From an archaeon (lineage in GTDB: Archaea; Asgardarchaeota; Hermodarchaeia; Hermodarchaeales; Hermodarchaeaceae), in contig JABXGX010000001.1 in the NCBI GenBank assembly GCA_016550405.1, positions 1 to 41,006 of the forward strand: a stretch of 41,006 nucleotides of DNA, written 5' to 3'. This document shows positions 7,814 through 14,669 of this stretch, piece by piece (positions within the stretch are counted from its first letter, which is position 1; each line of letters starts with the position of its first letter). The notes beneath the pieces are model-generated. The model was given only the letters and a program-made list of their open reading frames with translations. It had not been told where the DNA came from and did not search any database. The translations under genes were made by a program, and so were the position numbers.

Positions 7814-8583
7814 TCCAGAAAATGGCAATTGATTATGAAAAGATTAAATCAACAATCACCAACTGGTTACAAGATTACTTGGAAAAAAGTGGTTGCACCG
7901 GATTTATTGTAGCAATTTCTGGGGGAATTGATTCAAGTGTCGCAGCCGTATTATGTCGTAAAGTAACCAATGCGACTTTAGGGCTCATCCTTCCATGTAG
8001 TCAGACGCCTGATGATGCAGCTCACGATGCGCAACTCCTTGCTGAACAATTCGATATCGAATATCTCACCTATGATTTGACGCCCACCTATGACTCCTTA
8101 CTCATGACGTTTGGTCTAACTCCAGATACTCCAGTCACCATTCCCTTAGCTAACATCAAGGCCCGATTACGCATGATCGCACTTTATTACGAAGCAAACC
8201 ACCGAAACCGCCTAGTGGTGGGAACGGGAAATCGCACCGAACTCATGTTCGGATTCTTTACCAAATACGGTGATGGTGGTGCAGATTTGTTACCTTTAGG
8301 TGATTTGCTAAAACATGAAGTTCAAGGACTCGGCGCTTTTCTTGGAATTCCCGAACATATCTGTGTTAAAACACCAAGTCCCGGATTATGGCCAGGTCAA
8401 ACAGATGAAGGCGAACTAGGAGCAAGTTATGACCAATTAGATGACTTAGTTTCAGAGAAAATCCCTCAAGGTCTAACTAAGGAACAAATCAAACACTTTC
8501 AACAGCGAATAGCCAATAATGCACATAAACGTGCACTCCCTCCAATTTGTCAACTATCCAAGACAACGAACGTATCAGAGTGA
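7810..8583 (+). CDS. nadE: NH3-dependent NAD+ synthetase NadE
   Basis: NadE amidates deamido-NAD with ammonia and ATP. The 257-residue protein carries the N-type ATP pyrophosphatase P-loop SGGIDSS (37-43), then GTGNRTELMFGFFTKYGDGG and the substrate loop KTPSPGLWPGQTDEGELG. There is no glutaminase domain, so it uses free ammonia or a separate donor. The start ATG overlaps the nadC stop. A second Met four codons later is a possible alternative start. Confidence 0.95.
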   Translation: MIQKMAIDYEKIKSTITNWLQDYLEKSGCTGFIVAISGGIDSSVAAVLCRKVTNATLGLILPCSQTPDDAAHDAQLLAEQFDIEYLTYDLTPTYDSLLMTFGLTPDTPVTIPLANIKARLRMIALYYEANHRNRLVVGTGNRTELMFGFFTKYGDGGADLLPLGDLLKHEVQGLGAFLGIPEHICVKTPSPGLWPGQTDEGELGASYDQLDDLVSEKIPQGLTKEQIKHFQQRIANNAHKRALPPICQLSKTTNVSE

Positions 8584-8590
8584 CAATCAT

Positions 8591-9061
8591 ATGGGTATAG
8601 GAAAACGAATTTTGGGTGGAATCCTCAGCTTCTTTTACCATAAGCAAATCCATGCATTCAAAGTTCAGCTGGATGGGCAAACCTACTATGTCTGCGCCCG
8701 ATGTTCCGGATTGTATCTCGGAATTTTCATTGGTCTTCCGGTCTCATTCATCATGCTCTTCTTTTACCCTATTTTTTACAGTCTAGGGGATATTGGAACA
8801 ACTCTTGTCGCTGTCGCGATTTCACTTCCTGCCATTCTAGATTGGACCACACAACGGTTAGCCCTGAGAGAAAGCCGGAATGGAATTCGGTTCTGGACAG
8901 CGCTACCAACAGGTTTTGCGCTCTCTTGGTACTTAGTCTCCCCCGTCTCTTTCCTTATGAAAATTCCAGTAATGGTTGTAGTACTCCTCTTCCTAGCTGT
9001 TTTCTTCTTCATTGACCGACGAACATACCCTGAGATCACAAATGCCACAAATAACAATTAG
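8591..9061 (+). CDS. DUF2085-type membrane protein
   Basis: The 156-residue protein begins with a short basic helix and the motif FYHKQIHAF...YVCARCSGLYLGIFIG, the hallmark of DUF2085 (His plus CxRCxG before the first membrane helix). Four membrane segments follow, ending FFFIDRRTYPE. The function of DUF2085 is unknown; the Cys pair may bind metal. It starts 7 bases after nadE and is therefore probably in the NAD operon, although the role may be unrelated. I chose the ATG at 8591; the open frame extends upstream inside nadE, which is unlikely to be translated. Confidence 0.7.
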   Translation: MGIGKRILGGILSFFYHKQIHAFKVQLDGQTYYVCARCSGLYLGIFIGLPVSFIMLFFYPIFYSLGDIGTTLVAVAISLPAILDWTTQRLALRESRNGIRFWTALPTGFALSWYLVSPVSFLMKIPVMVVVLLFLAVFFFIDRRTYPEITNATNNN

Positions 9062-9078
9062 GAATAAATCTGAGGAAC

Positions 9079-9864
9079 TTACTTCTCAGCTTTAATCCGT
9101 TTAAGGGCACTCTTCGCAGCTTTTTGTACCGTCTCATCAGGATCCAAACGGGCGTCTTCAATATCCTTCACTGCAGCTTCTGGTAACGAATCAATCGAAC
9201 CCAACGCTGTAATGGCAATGACTCGTTGCTCTGGGCGATCCGCTCGCATGGCTTCAAGGAGTCCTGGAACAGCATTCGACCCAATTTGCTCCAATGCTCT
9301 CTGGGCTGCCAAACGCACTTCCATTCCTCTTTCTTCATGTATGAATTCTTCTTCATCAGACAATAATTCGATGAGGGCGGGAACCGCCTCTGAGGCATCA
9401 CTACCTAAGTTTCCAAGAGCAAAGGCAACCTCACCCCGCACTACCTCATCGCTATCAGATAATGCTTCAATTAACTGCTCTTTGGCATACAGTGCCGAAG
9501 TGCCCATCTGAGAAAAGACACGGGAGGCTGCTCGCCGTACTTCATCATCATCGCGTTGTAACAATGCTGTCAGGGATTCAGCGGCCTCCGCAGCATCGGA
9601 ACCTAAATAATATAACGCTTCAGCAGCGTACCGGCAAATGTCATCCTCATCACTATCCAATCCACTGATGAGCATTGGTAATGCTTCAAGCAACATGGGG
9701 TTGTTCCCAGACTTTGAGACAATTTCGAAGGCCGATCGCTGGATTGACTCCTCGGAGTTTTCAAGCAATCCTATTAGGTCTTGCCAAGCATCTTCATCCT
9801 CATTGACCAGTTCTAATGCCTTCTGAATCTCGCCTTCTTCCAGTAATTTATAGAGGTCTGACAA
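9079..9864 (-). CDS. HEAT/PBS-lyase repeat protein
   Basis: The 261-residue acidic protein is built almost wholly of about 30-residue helical repeats (for example SDEDDICRYAAEALYYLGSD and RDDDEVRRAASRVFSQMGTS), at least six in a row. This makes a curved scaffold for protein-protein contacts. No enzymatic domain, signal peptide or membrane helix is present, so it is cytosolic. The start is a TTG (9864) with GAGGCGG about 5 bases upstream. It converges with the DUF2085 gene, with only 17 bases between stops. The partner cannot be told from the sequence. Confidence 0.8.
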   Translation of the reverse strand: MSDLYKLLEEGEIQKALELVNEDEDAWQDLIGLLENSEESIQRSAFEIVSKSGNNPMLLEALPMLISGLDSDEDDICRYAAEALYYLGSDAAEAAESLTALLQRDDDEVRRAASRVFSQMGTSALYAKEQLIEALSDSDEVVRGEVAFALGNLGSDASEAVPALIELLSDEEEFIHEERGMEVRLAAQRALEQIGSNAVPGLLEAMRADRPEQRVIAITALGSIDSLPEAAVKDIEDARLDPDETVQKAAKSALKRIKAEK

Positions 9865-9974
9865 GTAAGCCGCCTCGGAAGGTTATTCCGCTGATAAGAT
9901 AAGGTCTCATATCAGTTCAAAAAGGTTATCGCCCATTGCCTGAAAACCTGAAGAACTATAAGAGCTTCCCAATT

Positions 9975-11117
9975 TTATAACTGAATCATCCAATCAAATT
10001 TGCGTAATCCTAAGGCTAAGGTCACGGAAAGCAACTGAATCCCTGTTTTTCCTCGAACATGCGTATCCAGAAAAGCATTCAATGCTTCCCGCGTTTGAAA
10101 AGTTACAATAAGAATAACATTCGGTCGGTCACCTGATTCCATCACAAGCTTGACTTCTTCAACATCCCGCAAGTTAGTATTCAATTTTGTAAGAGTTTGC
10201 ATTTCAACTTCGAGTTGAATCAGTGCTACTACTTCCATTCCTGCTTGTTCTGGGTCAACCAATGTCGTAAAGCTCTTAATGACATTATTTTGCTCTAATC
10301 GAGCTACTCGGCTACGAATTGTCGCATCGCTCACCTTCAACTGTTTAGCGACATTCCGAAAAGATTTCCGCGCATCACGCTGCAAGATATTCAGAATCTT
10401 GCGATCCAACGCATCCAAATCCACACGATATTTCCGTCGTGATGGCTTCTCGGCTTCCGGAGTCGGATGAAAGCCTAAGTAATGAATGATATCACCCCGG
10501 TGCTCCATGTTCAATCGATATACATACACAGCTCGTTCGGATGTGGTTAGAGCGTCACTCACCTTTTGACACTGAAAACACCGAAACACCAACCGGGGTT
10601 TTGCACTAACCGTATTGCAGTTCTGGCATTGAAAGGCAACCTCTGATTTATAGTCCCGTTGCTCACCTTCCAATGATTTTCTACAGGACGGGCATCGCAA
10701 GCCATTCGCCGTTTCAAATCCGGCTCGGGGGCCAATAAATCCGCAAGAAAAATGTTCAATTACAGGATAGCGAATCAACCGACTCCCTTCACAGGTCAAA
10801 CACTGATACTGAGGATGTAGATCTGGTGATTTGCACTCTCCACACGTAAAGATCGATTCGACGAGTTCCCCTTCGAGAATCCCCGCCCGCCGTAATCCCT
10901 CCAAGCGATCAACCGTCTCTTTTGCATCAACTTCAAGTGTCTTTTCGGCTTCAGGGTATCGAAATCCATAGGCTGTCGATGAATCCAGGATGGGCTGGAG
11001 TTCCTCGATACTACCATCAAGTAGCTGTTTGATTAGTAACCATGCACTCCGCTCTTCTAATACTGATGGTTTAAATGTCACAGAGCCACCCACTTGTGCT
11101 CGATACCTGTTACTCAC
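9975..11117 (-). CDS. Lrp/AsnC-family regulator fused to a TackOD1-like zinc-ribbon domain
   Basis: The C-terminal part (about 232-370) is a standard Lrp/AsnC regulator: LDALDRKILNILQRDARKSF, an HTH with VSDATIRSRVARLEQNNVIK, then an RAM ligand-binding domain. The N-terminal 230 residues carry paired Cys at C92/C95, C106/C109, C142/C145, C164/C167 and C180/C183 with H122 and C125 in VIEHFSCG. This order matches TackOD1 (thaumarchaeal output domain 1), a multi-zinc module found in archaeal signalling proteins. TackOD1 joined to Lrp suggests that a zinc- or redox-dependent input is coupled to amino-acid-type regulation (inference). The start is a GTG preceded by GGGTGAG-like sequence. A TATA-like TTATA sits near 11171-11176, and a palindromic site lies further upstream at 11278. 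Confidence 0.8.
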   Translation of the reverse strand: MSNRYRAQVGGSVTFKPSVLEERSAWLLIKQLLDGSIEELQPILDSSTAYGFRYPEAEKTLEVDAKETVDRLEGLRRAGILEGELVESIFTCGECKSPDLHPQYQCLTCEGSRLIRYPVIEHFSCGFIGPRAGFETANGLRCPSCRKSLEGEQRDYKSEVAFQCQNCNTVSAKPRLVFRCFQCQKVSDALTTSERAVYVYRLNMEHRGDIIHYLGFHPTPEAEKPSRRKYRVDLDALDRKILNILQRDARKSFRNVAKQLKVSDATIRSRVARLEQNNVIKSFTTLVDPEQAGMEVVALIQLEVEMQTLTKLNTNLRDVEEVKLVMESGDRPNVILIVTFQTREALNAFLDTHVRGKTGIQLLSVTLALGLRKFDWMIQL

Positions 11118-11277
11118 CCGGTTCGGACGCTGATATGCTTTGCCCTTCTCTCGAAAACCCCAACTTTCTCGGTATAAGAGTTCAACAAAGTGTAAACCTT
11201 TTAAGATTAATCGGAAGCCCGCAATCGCGTGGAATAATCAAATTCTTTCTTCAGTTTCACATCCTTTTCACTCCCAA

Positions 11278-11319
11278 AACTACGCAAATGCGTAGTTTCG
11301 GTGATGGGAACTACGCAAA
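11278..11319. promoter_or_regulatory. Palindromic operator-like site AACTACGCA-AA-TGCGTAGTT plus a repeated half-site
   Basis: Two 9-base arms pair perfectly around AA (11278-11297), and the left half AACTACGCAAAT recurs at 11309-11320. The site lies about 160 bases upstream of the Lrp-type gene (opposite strand) and about 30 bases before the structured island to its right. Lrp proteins bind such dyads, so autoregulation or control of the island is plausible. This is inferred from position only. Confidence 0.4.
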
Positions 11320-11330
11320 TAAACATTTCA

Positions 11331-11343
11331 ACAAGTATTATTT
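11331..11343 (+). promoter_or_regulatory. TATA-like box before the structured island
   Basis: AAGTATTATTTAG lies about 20-25 bases before the first strong hairpin of the island at 11363, in the right place for an archaeal promoter driving a plus-strand RNA. Confidence 0.25.
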
Positions 11344-11349
11344 AGTAAC

Positions 11350-11630
11350 ACAGACTCCGGAAGCACCCAAGGACGCGAATCGGATGTCCGGGCGCCTTGA
11401 AAAATCTATCCCACCCGGGGAAACCCTCCCGAATCCTGTCCATCCCAAATCCCTCTTCCCGTTGTCCGAACCTCAAATGTTTTTTTTCTGAGGTACCTGG
11501 CACCGACGAGCGTCCTCTGTCTGGGTTACCCCCCTTGCGGGGATATAGGGGGATGACCACACAGGGACGTGCCCGATCTTTCTCGGGCACTTCTACCAAT
11601 CTGCTTGACCGCAGGGTCTATCGGGCACTT
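11350..11630 (+). ncRNA. Candidate structured non-coding RNA (GC-richer island)
   Basis: No convincing gene lies in 11118-11734. This stretch is visibly richer in G+C than its flanks and can fold extensively. GCACCC-AA-GGAC pairs with GTCC-GGGCGC (11363-11395, G-T allowed); CCTCA/TGAGG lies at 11471-11493; a long interrupted stem GTCC...CCCCC with GGGGG...GGAC spans 11512-11568; and a perfect 8-bp stem GTGCCCGA/TCGGGCAC spans 11569-11590. TCGGGCACTT is repeated at 11621-11630, so the 11569 arm has two possible partners. I compared it with RNase P and SRP RNA signatures and found neither. The strand is uncertain; plus is favoured by the upstream TATA-like box. Confidence 0.35.
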
Positions 11631-11734
11631 GATTTATTCGAACTTTGGTGTTGTAGGTAAATCCATAAAGATGGCTCCAATTAGTTTTCGAAAAAATAAA
11701 GGCTTGTAACGTCATCATAGATGCTACGGATGTT

Positions 11735-12232
11735 TTAAGGCTCATGAGTCAACGGGAGCTTAATCTGGCTGCCTGAGATGAATAGAAGAATCCATGCGAC
11801 CACACTGAGGCCCAAGCCATAAATCATGGCTGTGGGGATGAAGGCTACCATCGCCATTACCATCACTGCTACAAACCACAGAATGAAGGAGAGAAGAGTA
11901 ATCCATGTCCAAGTTTTGTTCTTTCCTTCTCGTTCATTTGCTAACCGGTATAATGCAATAAAAGGCACTAAGAGAATATACCATACGATGAGAATAGCAC
12001 CATATATCGAAAGTGGAAGAGGCTTGACCAGGTAATTGTTGACGCTATCCAAGACGATTCCAGTCGTCAGAGGCGTCGGCAAGATCACAACGAGAATTAG
12101 AAACACACCAGTTAGAATAATTGGGAAGATTAAACGCCATTTCTGTTCGGTAAACCATTACCACCAGGAATATAACCACAAGAAAAAGGCATGCACTCCG
12201 ATAAACACATAATTTAGCTGGGCGATACTAAG
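11735..12232 (-). pseudogene. C-terminal half of a decayed multi-pass membrane protein
   Basis: The minus strand reads in one frame through LSIAQLNYVFIGVHAFFLW..., a TAA stop at 12158-12160, then WFTEQKWRLIFPIILTG and on to a stop at 11735. It aligns along its length with the C-terminal two thirds of the intact protein at 14670-15389 (TEQKW with NEQRW; KTWTWITLLSFILWFVAVMV with KTWNWLALVGLILWFIAAMM). The N-terminal part is missing and the frame is broken, so this is a pseudogene. An N-terminal fragment of the same family, same strand, lies at 14313-14537, ending about where this one begins. Confidence 0.7.
12200..12220. repeat. Left copy of an imperfect 21-base direct repeat
   Basis: GATAAACACATAATTTAGCTG here and GAAGAACACATAAATTGGCTG at 14277-14297 agree at 17 of 21 positions in direct orientation. 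They mark the two edges of the segment separating the halves of a broken membrane-protein gene. Either an aged target-site duplication or shared ancestry of family sequence could explain it. Confidence 0.4.
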
Positions 12233-12396
12233 TTATTTATTGTCGACTTATGAAGTATATACTGAAGGTGAAGCAGTATGGGCACTCGTACGGAACAAGA
12301 TTTCAATGGCAAACCTGCACTTCCCTCATCTAACCTGAAAGTCGAATGAATGGTGTTTAAGTATTCTCTTCAGAGACTTTTTTGTGAACACAATCA

Positions 12397-12461
12397 CTTT
12401 TATATTTCTGAGGTATAATCACTACTGAACTTGGTAACGGGAGCTAAGTTTCTAAGGGGGT
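12397..12461 (+). promoter_or_regulatory. TATA-like box and strong RBS before the clan CD-like gene
   Basis: CTTTTATATTTC (12397-12408) is a good archaeal TATA box. AAGGGGGT (12454-12461) is a strong ribosome binding site, but the next in-frame ATG or GTG is 50 bases away (GTG at 12511). An ATT at 12475 sits 13 bases after it and would give the secreted protein a proper charged n-region. Confidence 0.4.
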
Positions 12462-12510
12462 TTAAGAATTTAGAATTCTTTCTAAAAAAGATAAACAAAT
12501 TATTATCATA

Positions 12511-13443
12511 GTGGTTTTCACAGCAATACTTCTTTCTATGTTCGCTGCTGAAACATGGTTCAGTTGTGATGCTATTCCTATTACTGACCCATTAGTGATA
12601 CAATTTGGCAATGATGCAGTAATCAGAAACTCCGCAAAGAAACTCGTTGGGGAAGTTAATAACGCTAAATTGGTTTACGTCGATTCGTTGGCCACTCTCA
12701 TGCTAATCTGTCGAAAAGCAATAGGTGAACTATTTTACGTTGGGCATGGTTCTGAACAGGGATTACATATTGGTGAAGATTTGATATCGTGGAACGATAT
12801 CAATTCGGTAATCCAAAGAATGCCTGCGACTGAACATTACTTTGCTGCATGCTTCTCAGCGAACATTGGAAAAGTAAAAGACAAGTTAGTTCTCGGCTTC
12901 CCAAGTATCATCGATGCTGATGTGGCATCTCTTCTGGTTTCAATGACTTACTATTACATACACGAACAATTCGACATGTTGATGCAGCTAACACAACAAC
13001 TCTTTACTGGGTTTTACCTTTCAAAACTCCTGAAACCAGAGAAACCGCTTTGGTATGTTGAATACACACAAATTTCAGGGTGGACGCCATATGGTCTCTA
13101 TTGTCCTCCCGCTGTATACTTTCTTCTTAACGCTATTGACATATCCATCATACAGAATACAGGTGCGTTTTCAGCAGCATTGATAACTGCTATTGTCGCC
13201 TATTGCACAGGTGGTATTGGTGTAATCATTGGACCATTTTTAGTAGGAATGGCTACAGCCATGGCAGTTATCGCTGCAAGAGACACTCAAGGAGTTCAAC
13301 CCTATACTTATGTCGAAATCTGGATTCCACAGGATGCTTATAATTACGTGATGATGCTAACTGACCACATCTGCTTTTTTCGCACAACGAGTTTCTGGTG
13401 GATTAGCTGTAATTTTTGGTGTATCCCAATAGGACCTGTATGA
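12511..13443 (+). CDS. Secreted clan CD-like (CHAT/caspase-like fold) protein with hydrophobic C-terminal segment
   Basis: Numbering from the GTG at 12511 (310 residues): the N-terminus is a signal peptide or anchor. ELFYVGHGSEQGLHIG (H79) and HYFAACFSANIG (C114) fit the His-Gly and Ala-Cys motifs of clan CD Cys-peptidase-like folds (CHAT, caspase-like, DUF4347). Residues about 216-256 form a Gly/Ala-rich hydrophobic hairpin (TGGIGVIIGPFLVGMATAMA) that could enter a membrane. The GTG start leaves no positive n-region; starting at ATT 12475 adds LSKKDKQIIIIV, a normal signal peptide front, after an AAGGGGGT site. The C-terminal 21 residues are odd (three Trp and two Cys after a T6 run); deletion of one T would give a plainer tail. 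Activity is inferred only. A four-helix membrane gene follows directly. Confidence 0.6.
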   Translation: MVFTAILLSMFAAETWFSCDAIPITDPLVIQFGNDAVIRNSAKKLVGEVNNAKLVYVDSLATLMLICRKAIGELFYVGHGSEQGLHIGEDLISWNDINSVIQRMPATEHYFAACFSANIGKVKDKLVLGFPSIIDADVASLLVSMTYYYIHEQFDMLMQLTQQLFTGFYLSKLLKPEKPLWYVEYTQISGWTPYGLYCPPAVYFLLNAIDISIIQNTGAFSAALITAIVAYCTGGIGVIIGPFLVGMATAMAVIAARDTQGVQPYTYVEIWIPQDAYNYVMMLTDHICFFRTTSFWWISCNFWCIPIGPV

Positions 13444-13453
13444 TGTGTTAAGA

Positions 13454-13879
13454 ATGGATACGACTTTAATGAAGCCATTTAGAAAGCAAATTGTCCTTGG
13501 GCTAACAATGGGTCTTGCGATAGTAATTGCAATCAATGTGATTTGTATATTTCTAGTGATACCTTTCCCGGATTTGCGGATTTTAACGGTTTTAACAGCT
13601 ATCGCCGTCTTTGGATTTCTTGCCAGTCTTTTCACAACTGATAGTAAAGGTATATGGTCCATATTCTTCTGGTTAGGTGTTACACTTTTGGCACAAGTTT
13701 TAGGTGGAGTTCTTTGGTCAGTGTTTATTCCGATAACTGACCTAAGTCTATTAGTCTACAGTCCTTGGCTTACGTTTGCCGGTATTGGTATAGCCTTTTT
13801 GGTAGCGATTCCGCTATTCAATTTTCTAACAGCATACAAGCAAAGCAAGGGAGCTACCTCCCCTTCATTAAGAACGTGA
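13454..13879 (+). CDS. Four-helix membrane protein paired with the clan CD-like gene
   Basis: The 141-residue protein has a short basic N-terminus (MDTTLMKPFRKQ) and four membrane segments (about 16-38, 43-60, 68-92 and 105-125). I do not recognise the family. It starts 10 bases after the upstream stop (an in-frame GTG at 13445 is an alternative) and ends in a strong terminator, so both genes are probably one transcript. Position and size fit an immunity protein or a membrane partner for the secreted product, but nothing in the sequence proves that. Confidence 0.55.
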   Translation: MDTTLMKPFRKQIVLGLTMGLAIVIAINVICIFLVIPFPDLRILTVLTAIAVFGFLASLFTTDSKGIWSIFFWLGVTLLAQVLGGVLWSVFIPITDLSLLVYSPWLTFAGIGIAFLVAIPLFNFLTAYKQSKGATSPSLRT

Positions 13880-13911
13880 GTCTTCCTCGAAAGGCTCACT
13901 TCTTCTTTTTT
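13876..13911 (+). terminator. Terminator of the clan CD-like two-gene unit
   Basis: GTGAGTCTT pairs with AAGGCTCAC (9 bp, one G-T) around CCTCGA, followed by TTCTTCTTTTTT. The stop codon is inside the left arm. Confidence 0.75.
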
Positions 13912-14049
13912 CCTGCTGAAGCTATAATAGCTGTACTATAACAATAATACTATATGCTGTATGCTCTCTCTAAGCTAGAGTTTTAAGTTTAAAGACTTAG
14001 ACAAGTTAAGATTAGCTAGTTTACTGCCTCAAGACTTTATTGTAGCTAT

Positions 14050-14193
14050 TTATATCAACTCGAAGGGTGGAACTGCATACAGTTTTCCCGATTGACGCAA
14101 AATGATGTCCCAGGTCACAGGATGTGTGGGGAGTCCCTTGCAGGTTGCTGCATCTTTTATCACCTGAACTTCGGTAAAGAAAACCCCCGACAA
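14050..14193 (-). CDS. Possible small protein (47 aa) or gene remnant
   Basis: A minus-strand frame opens with TTG and reads to TAA with natural-looking protein sequence, including KDAATCKGLPTHPVTWDIIL and KLYAVPPFEL. An in-frame stop lies just before the TTG. A GTG at 14163 would give a 37-residue version. No clear ribosome binding site is present and the family is not recognised. Because the neighbouring sequence is decayed, it may be a fragment of a lost gene rather than a functional one. Confidence 0.3.
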   Translation of the reverse strand: MSGVFFTEVQVIKDAATCKGLPTHPVTWDIILRQSGKLYAVPPFELI

Positions 14194-14276
14194 AGCTTAT
14201 ACTAATCTTGGCTGTTTTCTTTTGTGGGCATCGCTCAGCTAAAGTAGGGTGTGAAACATTCTCTCAGTATCAGCAG

Positions 14277-14297
14277 GAAGAACACATAAATTGGCTG
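14277..14297. repeat. Right copy of the imperfect 21-base direct repeat
   Basis: GAAGAACACATAAATTGGCTG matches the left copy at 12200-12220 at 17 of 21 positions. Just inside the two copies, GATACTAAG (left) and, inverted, GATACTGAG (right) hint at short terminal inverted repeats. The evidence is weak. Confidence 0.35.
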
Positions 14298-14312
14298 ATT
14301 ATACAGCCGCAT

Positions 14313-14537
14313 TTACTCAACCGCTGCTGCGGCTGGAAGATTATAGAATGACAGTGCATTGAACAGGAATCCGATGAACAAACAGATTAGAGATAGCACA
14401 AGGAAAATCCGCATGCTCCGATAAAAGCCTTGAGACCTCATTACCTTCCACAACGACAGTAGAATGCCGATTACGGCTATGATACAAACAGCAGCAGCTA
14501 ACCCAAATTTGATGGGTGCTTAAGTAATATAGAGCAT
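14313..14537 (-). pseudogene. N-terminal fragment of the decayed membrane-protein family
   Basis: The minus strand reads MLYIT, a TAA stop, then APIKFGLAAAVCIIAVIGIL and on to SFYNLPAAAAVE before a second TAA. It aligns with the intact protein's first 75 residues (MLTIAETPLHFGLLALL... to IYNLPAVSTAE). The region before the ATG is conserved too: TCTGGAGGGTTACTCTGGA here against GTGGAGGGTTCTCTTGGA in the intact gene, which preserves the ribosome binding site. Two stops and the missing rest make it a pseudogene. Confidence 0.7.
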
Positions 14538-14669
14538 TCCAGAGTAACCCTCCAGAGTTTCCTTTTTGACATTTGCTATAAAAACACTCATTTTTTCATA
14601 AAAAAAAGAGGAATGCCCGTAAACCTTGAATGAAGGCTTATCGGGCTTCTTAGTCGGTTACAAATTCGG

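Noticed and set aside
11342..11599. 85-codon minus-strand frame across the GC-richer island
   Set aside because: Composition is dominated by Arg, Gly and Pro from GC-rich stems; no RBS or family; the hairpins explain the sequence better.
11350..11630. RNase P RNA or SRP RNA
   Set aside because: I looked on both strands for the GAGGAAAGUCC-type and terminal CR-V segments of RNase P and for the GGAAG...AGCAGCC tip of SRP helix 8, and found neither.
12221..14276. Terminal inverted repeats of a classical IS at the edges of the inserted segment
   Set aside because: Only GATACT[AG]AG matches in inverted orientation; too short to claim, and no transposase gene is inside.
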